64,000 bases of DNA from Dyella_B sp035277725 (GTDB taxonomy: Bacteria; Pseudomonadota; Gammaproteobacteria; Xanthomonadales; Rhodanobacteraceae), in assembly GCF_035277725.1 (NCBI RefSeq), contig NZ_DATEJY010000065.1:1-64000 (forward strand). The letters are read 5' to 3'. Within the stretch, counting starts at the first letter, position 1, and each line of letters begins with the position of its first letter. A model generated the notes under the pieces. The model did not search any database and had not been told where the DNA came from. It was given only the letters and a program-made list of their open reading frames with translations. This document shows positions 49,847 to 57,499 of this stretch, piece after piece. Both the position numbers and the translations under genes were made by a program.

Positions 49847-50650
49847 TCAGCCAGATACGGCTTCAGCACGATGGACCATCACACCATGCGCGGCGAAAGC
49901 CGCACGCGTGGCACGATCCGCCGAATGCTCGACAACCAGATGCTGCACGCGCGCGAGTTCGGCGACCTGATGCGCTGCCACCGCACCGAGCTTGTCGTCG
50001 GTAGCAACCACCACGGTTTCGTCGCTGGCATCGATCATCGCGCGCTTGAACAGCGTTTCCTCGCTGTCGAAACCCCATAGGCCATGCGCGGCATCGATCG
50101 CGCAGGCACCGGGAAAACACAGATCCGCGCGCATGCGCTTCACCTGCTCGACCGCTTGTGCACCAATCGCGCCGCCGATCGAAGCAACAACGCGGCCGCC
50201 GATCAACAACACCTCAAAACCTTCGCGATCCAACAGCAACTGCGCGATATGCGGCGCATTGGTAATCACCGTGAGCCCGGCGCCGATCGGCAGCACGGCC
50301 GCGATGGCGGCGTTGGTCGTACCGGCGTCGATCAGCAAGGTCTGCCCCGGTTTCACCAGGCTCACGGCCTTGCGTGCCAGCGCCTGCTTGCGCAGCGGAT
50401 GCTCGGTGCGGCGTTGCTTGAGTGGCGTCACGGTGACTGCGGGCAATAGCGCGCCGCCGTACACCCGCTTGCACAAGCCTTGCGCGGCGAGTTCGCGCAG
50501 GTCGCGGCGGATTGAATCCTCCGAGACCTCGAACGCCTCCGCCAACTCGGCCGCCACCACGCGCCCCTCGCTACGCAGCCGCGCAAGAATGCGCTGCTGG
50601 CGCTCCTCGGGCAGTGCGTTGCGATCGACGGTGGGTGCAAGCTTAGCCAT
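49847..50650 (-). CDS. DeoR-family transcriptional regulator
   Basis: A 267-residue DeoR-type repressor. The N-terminal HTH is RQQRILARLRSEGRVVAAEL with SEDSIRRDLRELAAQG. The C-terminal sugar-phosphate sensor has LIDAGTTNAAIAAVLP and GFDSEETLFKRAMIDASD, as in GlpR/AgaR relatives, so the inducer is probably a phosphorylated sugar. The start at 50650 overlaps the upstream HAD gene by 8 bases. It is the last gene of the MFS-HAD-DeoR operon, which it probably controls. Confidence 0.9.
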   Translation of the reverse strand: MAKLAPTVDRNALPEERQQRILARLRSEGRVVAAELAEAFEVSEDSIRRDLRELAAQGLCKRVYGGALLPAVTVTPLKQRRTEHPLRKQALARKAVSLVKPGQTLLIDAGTTNAAIAAVLPIGAGLTVITNAPHIAQLLLDREGFEVLLIGGRVVASIGGAIGAQAVEQVKRMRADLCFPGACAIDAAHGLWGFDSEETLFKRAMIDASDETVVVATDDKLGAVAAHQVAELARVQHLVVEHSADRATRAAFAAHGVMVHRAEAVSG

Positions 50651-51284
50651 GGTTGATCGCCCGCATTTCGCGCTCGAGCAAACCGAGTTCCACCAGGTGT
50701 TCGCGCAAACCGGCCGGATCGTGGAACCACCAGCCGTGCATGCCCAGCACTTCGGCTGCGGCCACATTGCGTTGCGAATCGTCGATGTACAACGCCGTGG
50801 CGGGATCGACCGCGTAGCGTTCCAACAGGCGTTGGTAGATGCGCGGATCGGGCTTCACCAGGCGTTCCTCGCCCGACACCACAATGCCCTCGAACCACTG
50901 CAGGAACGGATAAAGCTGCCGCGCAACCGGGAAGGTCTCTTGCGACCAGTTGGTGAGCGCGAGCAGGCGCACACCACGCGCTTTCAGTTCCGACAACAGC
51001 GCAACGCTACCTTCGATCGGTCCCACCAGCGTTTCTTTCCAGCGCAGGTGATAGGCATCGATCAGTTCGGCATGCTCGGGAAACTTCGCGCGCAACAGCG
51101 CTGTTGCCTCGACCCACGGACGGCCCGCATCTTGTTGCTCGTTCCATTCGCCGTTGCACACCTCGCGCAGGAACCACTCCATCTGCGTTTCGTCTTCGAT
51201 CAACTGGCGATACAACCGCCGCGGGTCCCAGCCGATCAGCACGTTGCCAAGATCGAAGATCACCGTATCGATACGCCCACTCAT
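50643..51284 (-). CDS. HAD-family hydrolase
   Basis: A 213-residue phosphatase of the HAD superfamily (YihX/haloacid dehalogenase-like). Motif I, with the nucleophilic Asp, is VIFDLGNVLIGWDPRRL. Motif II is LLALTNWSQET, motif III has Lys in RLVKPDPRIYQRLLER, and motif IV is ALYIDDSQRNVAAAEVLG. The likely substrate is a sugar or sugar-phosphate, matching its DeoR partner. The ATG overlaps the MFS stop (TGATG). Confidence 0.9.
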   Translation of the reverse strand: MSGRIDTVIFDLGNVLIGWDPRRLYRQLIEDETQMEWFLREVCNGEWNEQQDAGRPWVEATALLRAKFPEHAELIDAYHLRWKETLVGPIEGSVALLSELKARGVRLLALTNWSQETFPVARQLYPFLQWFEGIVVSGEERLVKPDPRIYQRLLERYAVDPATALYIDDSQRNVAAAEVLGMHGWWFHDPAGLREHLVELGLLEREMRAINHG

Positions 51285-52459
51285 CACCGCACTATCCTCG
51301 CCGACAAACCCACCAGCACCAGCAAGCCAGCCACCGCGACGAACGCGGTCGACAAGCTGCTGGCATGCGCTACGAAACCGATCAAGGCCGGACCGCTCAG
51401 CAAGCCTACGTAACCCAACGTGGTCACAGTCGCGATCGCGATCGCCGGTGGCGTGCCGGACAAACGTCCGGCCGCACTGAACATCACGGGCACGATGTTG
51501 GAAGCACCTAAGCCAATCAGCACAAAGCCGATCAAGGCGGCTACCGTCAGCGGCACGCACGCGACCAGCAAAAATCCTGCAACAGCAAGACCCGCACCCA
51601 CGCGCACGGCCCACGCCGGACTATGCCGTGCAATCAGCCGATCACCGCAAAAACGCCCCACTGCCATCGCCACCGAAAAACACGCATAGCCGAAACCGGC
51701 CGATGCTGGCGCCACACCGCGCACGTCACGCAGAAACACCGCGCTCCAATCCAGCATCGCACCCTCCGCCATGAAGCTGACGAAGCACAACAGCCCCAAC
51801 AGCCAGGCGAGCGCATGCGGCATGCCGAGCCGGCTCTTCTCTTCGGCATCTTTCGTGACTGCAGACGCATCGCCGTGCAAACCATCACGCAACCACAGCA
51901 CGGTCAACGCCAGCACCACGGCGATGGTCACGGCGGCCCCCGGCAAGGGAAGTCCAAGTGCCAGCAGGCCGCTCAACAACGTGGCGCCCGTCAAGCCGCC
52001 GACGCTGAAAAGACCATGGAATCCGGACATCAGGCGGTCGCCGCTACGATGCTCCACCTCGACCGCATAAGCATTCATGGCGACGTCCACCGCGCCCAGC
52101 ATCACGCCGAAATAGAGCAAGGTGCCTACCAGCATCGCCACGCTCGACACTTGCGCAAGCACGGGTAGCGCAAGACACATCAGCAAGCCGGCGCTCAGGA
52201 TCATGGTGCGATTGCCCAACCGATGCGCAAGCCAGCCAACGAACGGCATCGACAGCATCGAACCGCCACCGAACGCCAGCAGCGCCGTGCCCAGTTGCGC
52301 ATCGTCCAGCCCGAGGCGGAGTTTCACGTACGGCACCATCGGCGCCCACGCTGACATGGCCATGCCGGAAACCAGAAAGATCAGTCGCGTCGCCCGCCGC
52401 GCGCTGGAGAGCGATGCCGCATTACTGCCTGCAGCGGCGGTTTCAGAAGTCGTTTTCAC
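51284..52459 (-). CDS. MFS transporter, YbjJ-like
   Basis: A 391-residue, roughly 12-TM transporter. The family motif is seen in FVGWLAHRLGNRTMILSAG. The second half repeats the fold (GRFCGDRLIARHSPAW). In E. coli ybjJ also neighbours a HAD gene (ybjI), which supports the operon reading here, though the substrate is unknown. It is first in the operon and divergent from metG; three CGTGCA repeats lie before its start. Confidence 0.87.
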   Translation of the reverse strand: MKTTSETAAAGSNAASLSSARRATRLIFLVSGMAMSAWAPMVPYVKLRLGLDDAQLGTALLAFGGGSMLSMPFVGWLAHRLGNRTMILSAGLLMCLALPVLAQVSSVAMLVGTLLYFGVMLGAVDVAMNAYAVEVEHRSGDRLMSGFHGLFSVGGLTGATLLSGLLALGLPLPGAAVTIAVVLALTVLWLRDGLHGDASAVTKDAEEKSRLGMPHALAWLLGLLCFVSFMAEGAMLDWSAVFLRDVRGVAPASAGFGYACFSVAMAVGRFCGDRLIARHSPAWAVRVGAGLAVAGFLLVACVPLTVAALIGFVLIGLGASNIVPVMFSAAGRLSGTPPAIAIATVTTLGYVGLLSGPALIGFVAHASSLSTAFVAVAGLLVLVGLSARIVR

Positions 52460-52501
52460 AGCTTGCCCGTCTTGCCTTCAATACGAATAAATGTACACAA
52501 A

Positions 52502-52526
52502 CGTGCAACATCGTGCAAACGTGCAG
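52502..52526. promoter_or_regulatory. Three CGTGCA direct repeats before the MFS-HAD-DeoR operon
   Basis: CGTGCA occurs at 52502, 52512 and 52520, about 45-65 bases before the MFS start. Direct repeats are common in DeoR-type operators. The link is by position only. Confidence 0.4.
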
Positions 52527-52611
52527 ACATCCATGCGCCATGCCGCAGCGGGGGAAGCTCCCTTGACACTGCATGCCATAATGCAAAACCCATCGCGAAC
52601 CACTGCCGCCC

Positions 52612-54705
52612 ATGACCCGACGCCTGCTCGTCACCCACGCCCTGCCCTACGCCAACGGCCCGCTGCACCTGGGCCACATGCTGGGCTACATCCAGACCGA
52701 TATCTGGGTCCGCGCGCAGCGAATGATGGGCAACGAGGTGTACTTCGTAGCGGCGGACGATGCGCACGGCACGCCGATCATGCTGGCGGCGGAAAAGGCG
52801 GGCGTCTCGCCGGAAGCCTTCATCGCCGACATGCGCGCCAGCCACGAAGCGGACTTCACCGATTTCCACTTCAGCTACGACAACTACTACACCACCCATT
52901 CGGATGAGAACCGCGAGCTGGCCTCGCTGATCTACACGCGCCTGCGCGACAGCGGCTACATCGCCAGGCGCAGCATCCAGCAGCTGTACGATCCGGACAA
53001 ACAGATGTTCCTGCCGGACCGCTACATCAAGGGCACCTGCCCCAAGTGCGGCACGCCGGACCAGTACGGCGATAACTGCGAGAACTGCGGCGCCACCTAC
53101 GCACCCACCGACCTGATCCATCCGTATTCGGTGGTATCCGGCGCTACACCGGTGTTGCGCGATTCGGAGCATTACTTCTTCGAGCTGAGCAAGTTCGAAG
53201 ATCTGCTGCGCGACTGGTTCGGCGGTAAGCTCACCGATGGCAAGCCGGTGGCCAATCCGGGGGTAGTGGCCAAGCTGAAGGAATGGCTGGACGGTGGCCT
53301 GAAGGATTGGGACATCTCGCGCGATGCGCCCTACTTCGGCTTCCCCATTCCCGATGCGCCGGGCAAGTTCTTCTATGTGTGGCTGGATGCGCCGGTTGGC
53401 TACCTGGCGAGCTTCAAGAACCTGTGCGAACGCGCCGGACTGAGCTTCGACGAATTTCTGGCGCCGAACAGCGGTGCGGAAATGCACCACTTCATCGGCA
53501 AGGACATCATCAATTTCCACGGCCTGTTCTGGCCGGCGATGCTGCATGGCGCGCAGTTGCGCACGCCAACCGCGCTGCACGTGAACGGCTATCTCACTGT
53601 GAACGGCGCCAAGATGTCCAAGTCGCGCGGCACCTTCATCCAGGCGCGCACGTATCTGAAGTCCGGCTTGAATCCGGAGTTCCTGCGCTACTACTTCGCC
53701 ACCATGCTCAACGATGCGCCGGTGGACGTGGACCTGGATCTCAAGGCTTTCGAGGAGCGCGTCAACTCGCACCTGATCGGCAAGTGGGTGAACATCGCCA
53801 GCCGCACCGCAGGCTTCGTGCACAAGTTCTTCAATGGACGCCTGGCCGCGGCTTTCTCGCCGGAACAGAACGAACTGTGGAGCGTGCTGATCTCGCACTA
53901 TGAAGGCGTGCCGGCCTTGTACGAAAGCGGCGAATTCGCCGAAGCCATGCGTCGCATTGTCTTGATCGCCGACCTGGTCAACGGCCACATCGCCGCCAAG
54001 GCACCGTGGGTGATGGCGAAGGACGAAACGCAACGCGATGAACTGCATCAGGTGTGCTCGTTCGCGCTCGCCGCGTTCCGCCTGCTCGGCGGTTTGCTCA
54101 AGCCCGTGCTGCCGGTGACGGTGGAAGCCGCGGAGACATTCCTCGCCGCCCCCATCGCCGATTTCGATTCGGCCTGCGCCACCTTGCACAACCACACCAT
54201 CCACGCCTTCGAACCGCTGCTGTCGCGCATCGATCCCAAGCTGATCGAAGCGATGGTCGAGGCGTCAAAAGAATCGCTGGGTTCCACGCCGGAACCTGAA
54301 ACCAAAAAGCCCGCCAAGAAAGAAAGCAAGCCCATGACCGAAGCTACCGCCCCTGCCGCCGCAACCGAATCCAACCTCATCGGCATCGACGATTTCGCCA
54401 AGCTCGACCTGCGTGTCGGCAAGGTGCTGGTATGCGAGTTCGTGGACGGCTCGGACAAGCTGCTGCGTTTTGAACTGGATGCCGGCCCGCTAGGCAAGCG
54501 CCAGATCTTCTCAGGCATTCGTGCAGCGTATGGCGAACCGGAAAAGTTGGTGGGACGCAATGTGGTGTTTATCGCCAACCTGGCGCCGCGCAAGATGCGC
54601 TTTGGTTTGTCGGAAGGGATGATTCTTTCGGCGGGTGAAGGTGGCGGCGATCTGTTTCTGCTGGATGCGGATCAGGGTGCGGCGCCCGGCGCCACCGTGC
54701 GGTAA
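52612..54705 (+). CDS. metG: Methionyl-tRNA synthetase
   Basis: A 697-residue class I synthetase. The HIGH-type motif is in PYANGPLHLGHMLGY, the zinc knuckle is GTCPKCGTPDQYGDNCENCG, and the KMSKS motif is NGAKMSKSRGTF. The C-terminus has a tRNA-binding (EMAP/Trbp111-like) domain of about 110 residues, with FAKLDLRVGKVL and NLAPRKMRFGLSEGM, after a Lys/Pro-rich linker. The start MTRRLLVTHALPYANG is standard. It is divergent from the MFS operon. Confidence 0.97.
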   Translation: MTRRLLVTHALPYANGPLHLGHMLGYIQTDIWVRAQRMMGNEVYFVAADDAHGTPIMLAAEKAGVSPEAFIADMRASHEADFTDFHFSYDNYYTTHSDENRELASLIYTRLRDSGYIARRSIQQLYDPDKQMFLPDRYIKGTCPKCGTPDQYGDNCENCGATYAPTDLIHPYSVVSGATPVLRDSEHYFFELSKFEDLLRDWFGGKLTDGKPVANPGVVAKLKEWLDGGLKDWDISRDAPYFGFPIPDAPGKFFYVWLDAPVGYLASFKNLCERAGLSFDEFLAPNSGAEMHHFIGKDIINFHGLFWPAMLHGAQLRTPTALHVNGYLTVNGAKMSKSRGTFIQARTYLKSGLNPEFLRYYFATMLNDAPVDVDLDLKAFEERVNSHLIGKWVNIASRTAGFVHKFFNGRLAAAFSPEQNELWSVLISHYEGVPALYESGEFAEAMRRIVLIADLVNGHIAAKAPWVMAKDETQRDELHQVCSFALAAFRLLGGLLKPVLPVTVEAAETFLAAPIADFDSACATLHNHTIHAFEPLLSRIDPKLIEAMVEASKESLGSTPEPETKKPAKKESKPMTEATAPAAATESNLIGIDDFAKLDLRVGKVLVCEFVDGSDKLLRFELDAGPLGKRQIFSGIRAAYGEPEKLVGRNVVFIANLAPRKMRFGLSEGMILSAGEGGGDLFLLDADQGAAPGATVR

Positions 54706-54711
54706 TGCTTC

Positions 54712-54743
54712 CACCGTCATGCCGGCGAGCCGGAATGACGGTG
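54712..54743. repeat. Family C hairpin with extended stem
   Basis: CACCGTCATGCCGGC-GA-GCCGGAATGACGGTG pairs almost throughout. It lies 7 bases after the metG stop and may also act as its terminator. Confidence 0.75.
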
Positions 54744-54768
54744 AGGCTAGACCGGACTTGTCATAACC

Positions 54769-55371
54769 ATGGCCACCCTCGCCGACCGCATCGACGCCCT
54801 GCTGCCGCAAACGCAATGCGAACAATGCGGCTACCACGGCTGCCGCCCCTACGCGGATGCGATCGCCAACGGCGAAGCAGACATCAACCAATGCCCACCC
54901 GGTGGCAGCGATGGCATTGCCAAGCTCGCCGCCCTGCTCGGCCGCGCACCATTACCGTTGAATCCGGAAAACGGTATCGAAAAACCACGCAGCCTGGCAC
55001 GCATCATCGAGGCCGATTGCATCGGCTGCACCAAGTGCATCCAGGTCTGCCCGGTAGATGCCATCGTCGGCGCAAACAAACTCATGCATACGGTGATCGC
55101 CGACGACTGCACCGGCTGCGAACGCTGCGTTCCCGCCTGTCCGGTCGACTGCATTGTGCTTGAACCGATGCCGCTGGTGCAGGCAGAAGATCCCGCTCAC
55201 GCTGATGCGGCACGCCTGCATTTCCAACGCCGCGAAACACGCTTGGAGGCACAACGCGCGCAGCGCGAAGCAGAATTGGCCACACGCAAAGCGCAAGTAC
55301 ACACCGCCAGCCAAAGCGTGCTCGATGCCCTTGCCCGCGCCAAAGCCAGGAAACAGGAACCCAAGCCGTGA
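54769..55371 (+). CDS. rnfB: RnfB-like electron transport ferredoxin protein
   Basis: A 200-residue iron-sulfur protein. It has the RnfB Fe-S domain QTQCEQCGYHGCRPYA...NQCPPGG near the start, then two [4Fe-4S] ferredoxin motifs CIGCTKCIQVCPVDAI and CTGCERCVPACPVDCI. The C-terminal 50 residues are a charged coiled coil. The N-terminal TM of E. coli RsxB is missing, so this form is soluble. The rnfACDGE genes are not here; rnfB stands alone with nth. Confidence 0.9.
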   Translation: MATLADRIDALLPQTQCEQCGYHGCRPYADAIANGEADINQCPPGGSDGIAKLAALLGRAPLPLNPENGIEKPRSLARIIEADCIGCTKCIQVCPVDAIVGANKLMHTVIADDCTGCERCVPACPVDCIVLEPMPLVQAEDPAHADAARLHFQRRETRLEAQRAQREAELATRKAQVHTASQSVLDALARAKARKQEPKP

Positions 55372-55381
55372 AGGACAAGCC

Positions 55382-56017
55382 GTGAAAAAAGCGGATGTGA
55401 TCGAACTGTTCTCACGCCTGCGCGAACTCAATCCGCATCCCACCACCGAACTGGCCTACACCACGCCGTTCGAATTGCTGGTGGCGGTGGTGCTATCCGC
55501 GCAAGCCACCGACGTGGGCGTCAACAAGGCCACGCGCAAGCTCTACCCGGTTGCCAACACGCCGCAGGCCATCCTCGATCTGGGCGAGGAAAAGCTCAAG
55601 CGCTACATCAATACCATCGGTCTGTATAACGCCAAGGCCAAGAACGTCATCGCGCTCTGCGGCATTCTGGTGGAGCAATACGGTGGCGAAGTGCCGGACA
55701 ACCGCGAAGCGCTCGAAGCACTGCCGGGCGTGGGACGCAAGACGGCCAACGTGGTGCTCAATACCGCATTCGGCCATCACACCATTGCCGTCGACACGCA
55801 CATCTTCCGCGTCTCCAACCGCACTGGCCTGGCGCCGGGCAAGGACGTGCGCGTGGTGGAAGACAAGCTGGAAAAAGTAGTGCCGAAGGAATTCAAGCAG
55901 GATGCGCATCATTGGCTCATTCTGCACGGCCGCTACGTGTGCAAAGCGCGCAAGCCGGATTGCCCGCAGTGCGTGATCCGCGATCTGTGCCAATACAAGG
56001 ACAAGACGCCCGCGTAG
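55382..56017 (+). CDS. nth: Endonuclease III
   Basis: A 211-residue DNA glycosylase/AP lyase for oxidised pyrimidines. The helix-hairpin-helix LEALPGVGRKTANVVLN carries the catalytic Lys, and the catalytic Asp is in IAVDTHIFRVSNRTG. The [4Fe-4S] cluster ligands are in CKARKPDCPQCVIRDLC (C-x6-C-x2-C-x5-C). It uses a GTG start at 55382, 10 bases after rnfB. The TAG stop lies in a family B repeat. Confidence 0.96.
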   Translation: MKKADVIELFSRLRELNPHPTTELAYTTPFELLVAVVLSAQATDVGVNKATRKLYPVANTPQAILDLGEEKLKRYINTIGLYNAKAKNVIALCGILVEQYGGEVPDNREALEALPGVGRKTANVVLNTAFGHHTIAVDTHIFRVSNRTGLAPGKDVRVVEDKLEKVVPKEFKQDAHHWLILHGRYVCKARKPDCPQCVIRDLCQYKDKTPA

Positions 56018-56113
56018 GTTGGGGTGCAAGCCCCAACATCATGCAACCCTCTTTGCGCACACACATCCATGGCAACGTTGTAGTCTCATGTTGGGGTTCG
56101 CACCCCAACCTAC
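56014..56113. repeat. Family B hairpin pair, includes nth stop
   Basis: GTAGGTTGGGGTGCAAGCCCC and GGGTTCGCACCCCAACCTAC bound the copy, with an unusually long 45-base spacer. The left TAG (56015-56017) is the nth stop. Confidence 0.88.
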
Positions 56114-56147
56114 GGGTCATACGAACAGCGCGACAGAAGGTGCCGTC

Positions 56148-57200
56148 TTGGCCGCAAAACCCTCCCGCAAGCCAGCTAACGAACACCCCGGCCGCCTGCA
56201 AATGGCCGACATCGCCCGTCTCGCTGGCGTGTCCACCTCCACCGTGTCGCGTGCCCTCAAAGGCAGCACGCTGGTGAACGAGGAAACGCGCGAACGCATC
56301 GCGCAGATCGCCAGCCAGTTCAACTACACCGTCAACCAGCTGGCGATGAATCTGCGCTCCGGCACCAATCGCACTGTGGCGGTGGTGGTGCCGTACGAGA
56401 AAAACCGCCGCCAGAATTTCTCCGATCCGTTCCTGCACGGCATGATCGGCGCACTCGCGGATGTGCTGACCGAACGCGATTACGAGATGCTGCTGGTACG
56501 CATGGATGCCGAACAGCTCCCCACCCTCGGCACCCTGGTCGATGGCGGGCGTACCGCCGGCATCATCCTGGTTGGCCAATGGCATCACCACGAGCAGCTC
56601 AACGCCATGGCGGACCGCAAGCTGCCGCTCGTGGTGTGGGGCGCGCAATTGCCGGATCAGCGCTACAGCTGCGTGGGTGGCCAAAACGCGGTCGGTGGCC
56701 GCCTGGTTGGCGAGCATCTGCTGGCGCAGGGTTGCCGCAGCATCGCCTTTCTTGGTGACCGCGATCTGCCGGAAGTCGCGCAGCGTTATCGCGGTTTCAC
56801 GGCGGCGCTACGCAAGCAAGGCATCAAGCACGATCCTGTCTTGCGCAAGGATGTTCCGTTTCTCGCACCCGATGCACGGCATGCCACGCTGGAGTGGGTC
56901 GACAACGGCATCGCGTTTGATGCCCTGTTCGCGGCCAGCGATCTGCTTGCGATGGCAGCCGTCGGCGCCTTGCGTGAACGCGGGCTCGATGTTCCGAAGG
57001 ACGTGCTGGTCGTTGGCTACGACGATGTTGATTTCGCCGCGCATTTCCACCCTTCGCTCACCACCGTGCGCCAGCCGTTCCAGTTGGGCGCTGAAGCCAT
57101 GGTGGATGCCTTGCTCGATTTGCTCGGGCACAGCTCAAGAACTTCTGAGCACGAACTGCCAACGCAATTGATCGTTCGCGAGAGCAGCCAGCGCGCCTGA
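56148..57200 (+). CDS. suxR: LacI-family regulator of the sucrose locus
   Basis: A 350-residue LacI/GalR repressor. The HTH is MADIARLAGVSTSTVSRALKG, shown here in part as DIARLAGVSTSTVSRALKG, followed by the hinge NQLAMNLRSG. The periplasmic-binding-like sensor has GGRTAGIILVGQ, DLLAMAAVGALRERG and VVGYDDVDFAAHFHPSLTTV. A TTG start at 56148 has AGAAGG 7 bases before it; the ATG at 56202 lacks a Shine-Dalgarno. By location it should bind the TTGCAATCGATTGCAA operator ahead of suxA. The name follows the Xanthomonas sux locus. Confidence 0.85.
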   Translation: MAAKPSRKPANEHPGRLQMADIARLAGVSTSTVSRALKGSTLVNEETRERIAQIASQFNYTVNQLAMNLRSGTNRTVAVVVPYEKNRRQNFSDPFLHGMIGALADVLTERDYEMLLVRMDAEQLPTLGTLVDGGRTAGIILVGQWHHHEQLNAMADRKLPLVVWGAQLPDQRYSCVGGQNAVGGRLVGEHLLAQGCRSIAFLGDRDLPEVAQRYRGFTAALRKQGIKHDPVLRKDVPFLAPDARHATLEWVDNGIAFDALFAASDLLAMAAVGALRERGLDVPKDVLVVGYDDVDFAAHFHPSLTTVRQPFQLGAEAMVDALLDLLGHSSRTSEHELPTQLIVRESSQRA

Positions 57201-57208
57201 TGCGTTCG

Positions 57209-57268
57209 CAGGCTGGGATGAAATCCCAGCTTCTTCATGCCGCCTGATGCCGGAATTGCCTCGCAGCC
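57209..57268. repeat. Worn family A hairpin pair
   Basis: GCAGGCTGGGATGAAATCCC is intact on the left. The right hairpin (GATGCCGGAATTGCCTCGCAGCC) has lost its pairing. It lies between suxR and the suxA promoter. Confidence 0.6.
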
Positions 57269-57273
57269 ATGTA

Positions 57274-57289
57274 TTGCAATCGATGCCAT
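57274..57289. promoter_or_regulatory. Second, imperfect sux operator
   Basis: TTGCAATCGATGCCAT matches the left half and centre of the main operator. It lies 66 bases upstream of that site, ahead of the suxA promoter, where a looped repressor could contact both. Confidence 0.5.
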
Positions 57290-57301
57290 CGCCATGTGGC
57301 T

Positions 57302-57329
57302 TTGGCACAATTCGCCTTTGAATTATGCT
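57302..57329 (+). promoter_or_regulatory. Predicted suxA promoter
   Basis: A TTGGCA -35 (57302-57307) and TATGCT -10 (57324-57329) are separated by 16 bases. The start point would be near 57336, just before the operator. Confidence 0.45.
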
Positions 57330-57339
57330 GCACCGCAAA

Positions 57340-57355
57340 TTGCAATCGATTGCAA
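57340..57355. promoter_or_regulatory. LacI-type operator, perfect 16-bp palindrome
   Basis: TTGCAATCGATTGCAA is a perfect palindrome with a central CG, the LacI-family hallmark. It sits downstream of the predicted promoter and upstream of the suxA start. Confidence 0.8.
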
Positions 57356-57499
57356 AAACCTAAAAATGGCCCCACTGCCTCCATCGGCAGCACGGTGCGG
57401 GAGCGTTCCGTGCCAATCGGTCGGGGATGCCGAACGTGGCCAAGCATTCACTCCAAGGCCGCGCGAGCCGCCCTGCGCAAAAATTTTGGGGAGAAAACC

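Noticed and set aside
52456..54204. Minus-strand ORF of 582 codons opposite metG
   Set aside because: It is a shadow of metG, with no recognisable domain and no ribosome site.
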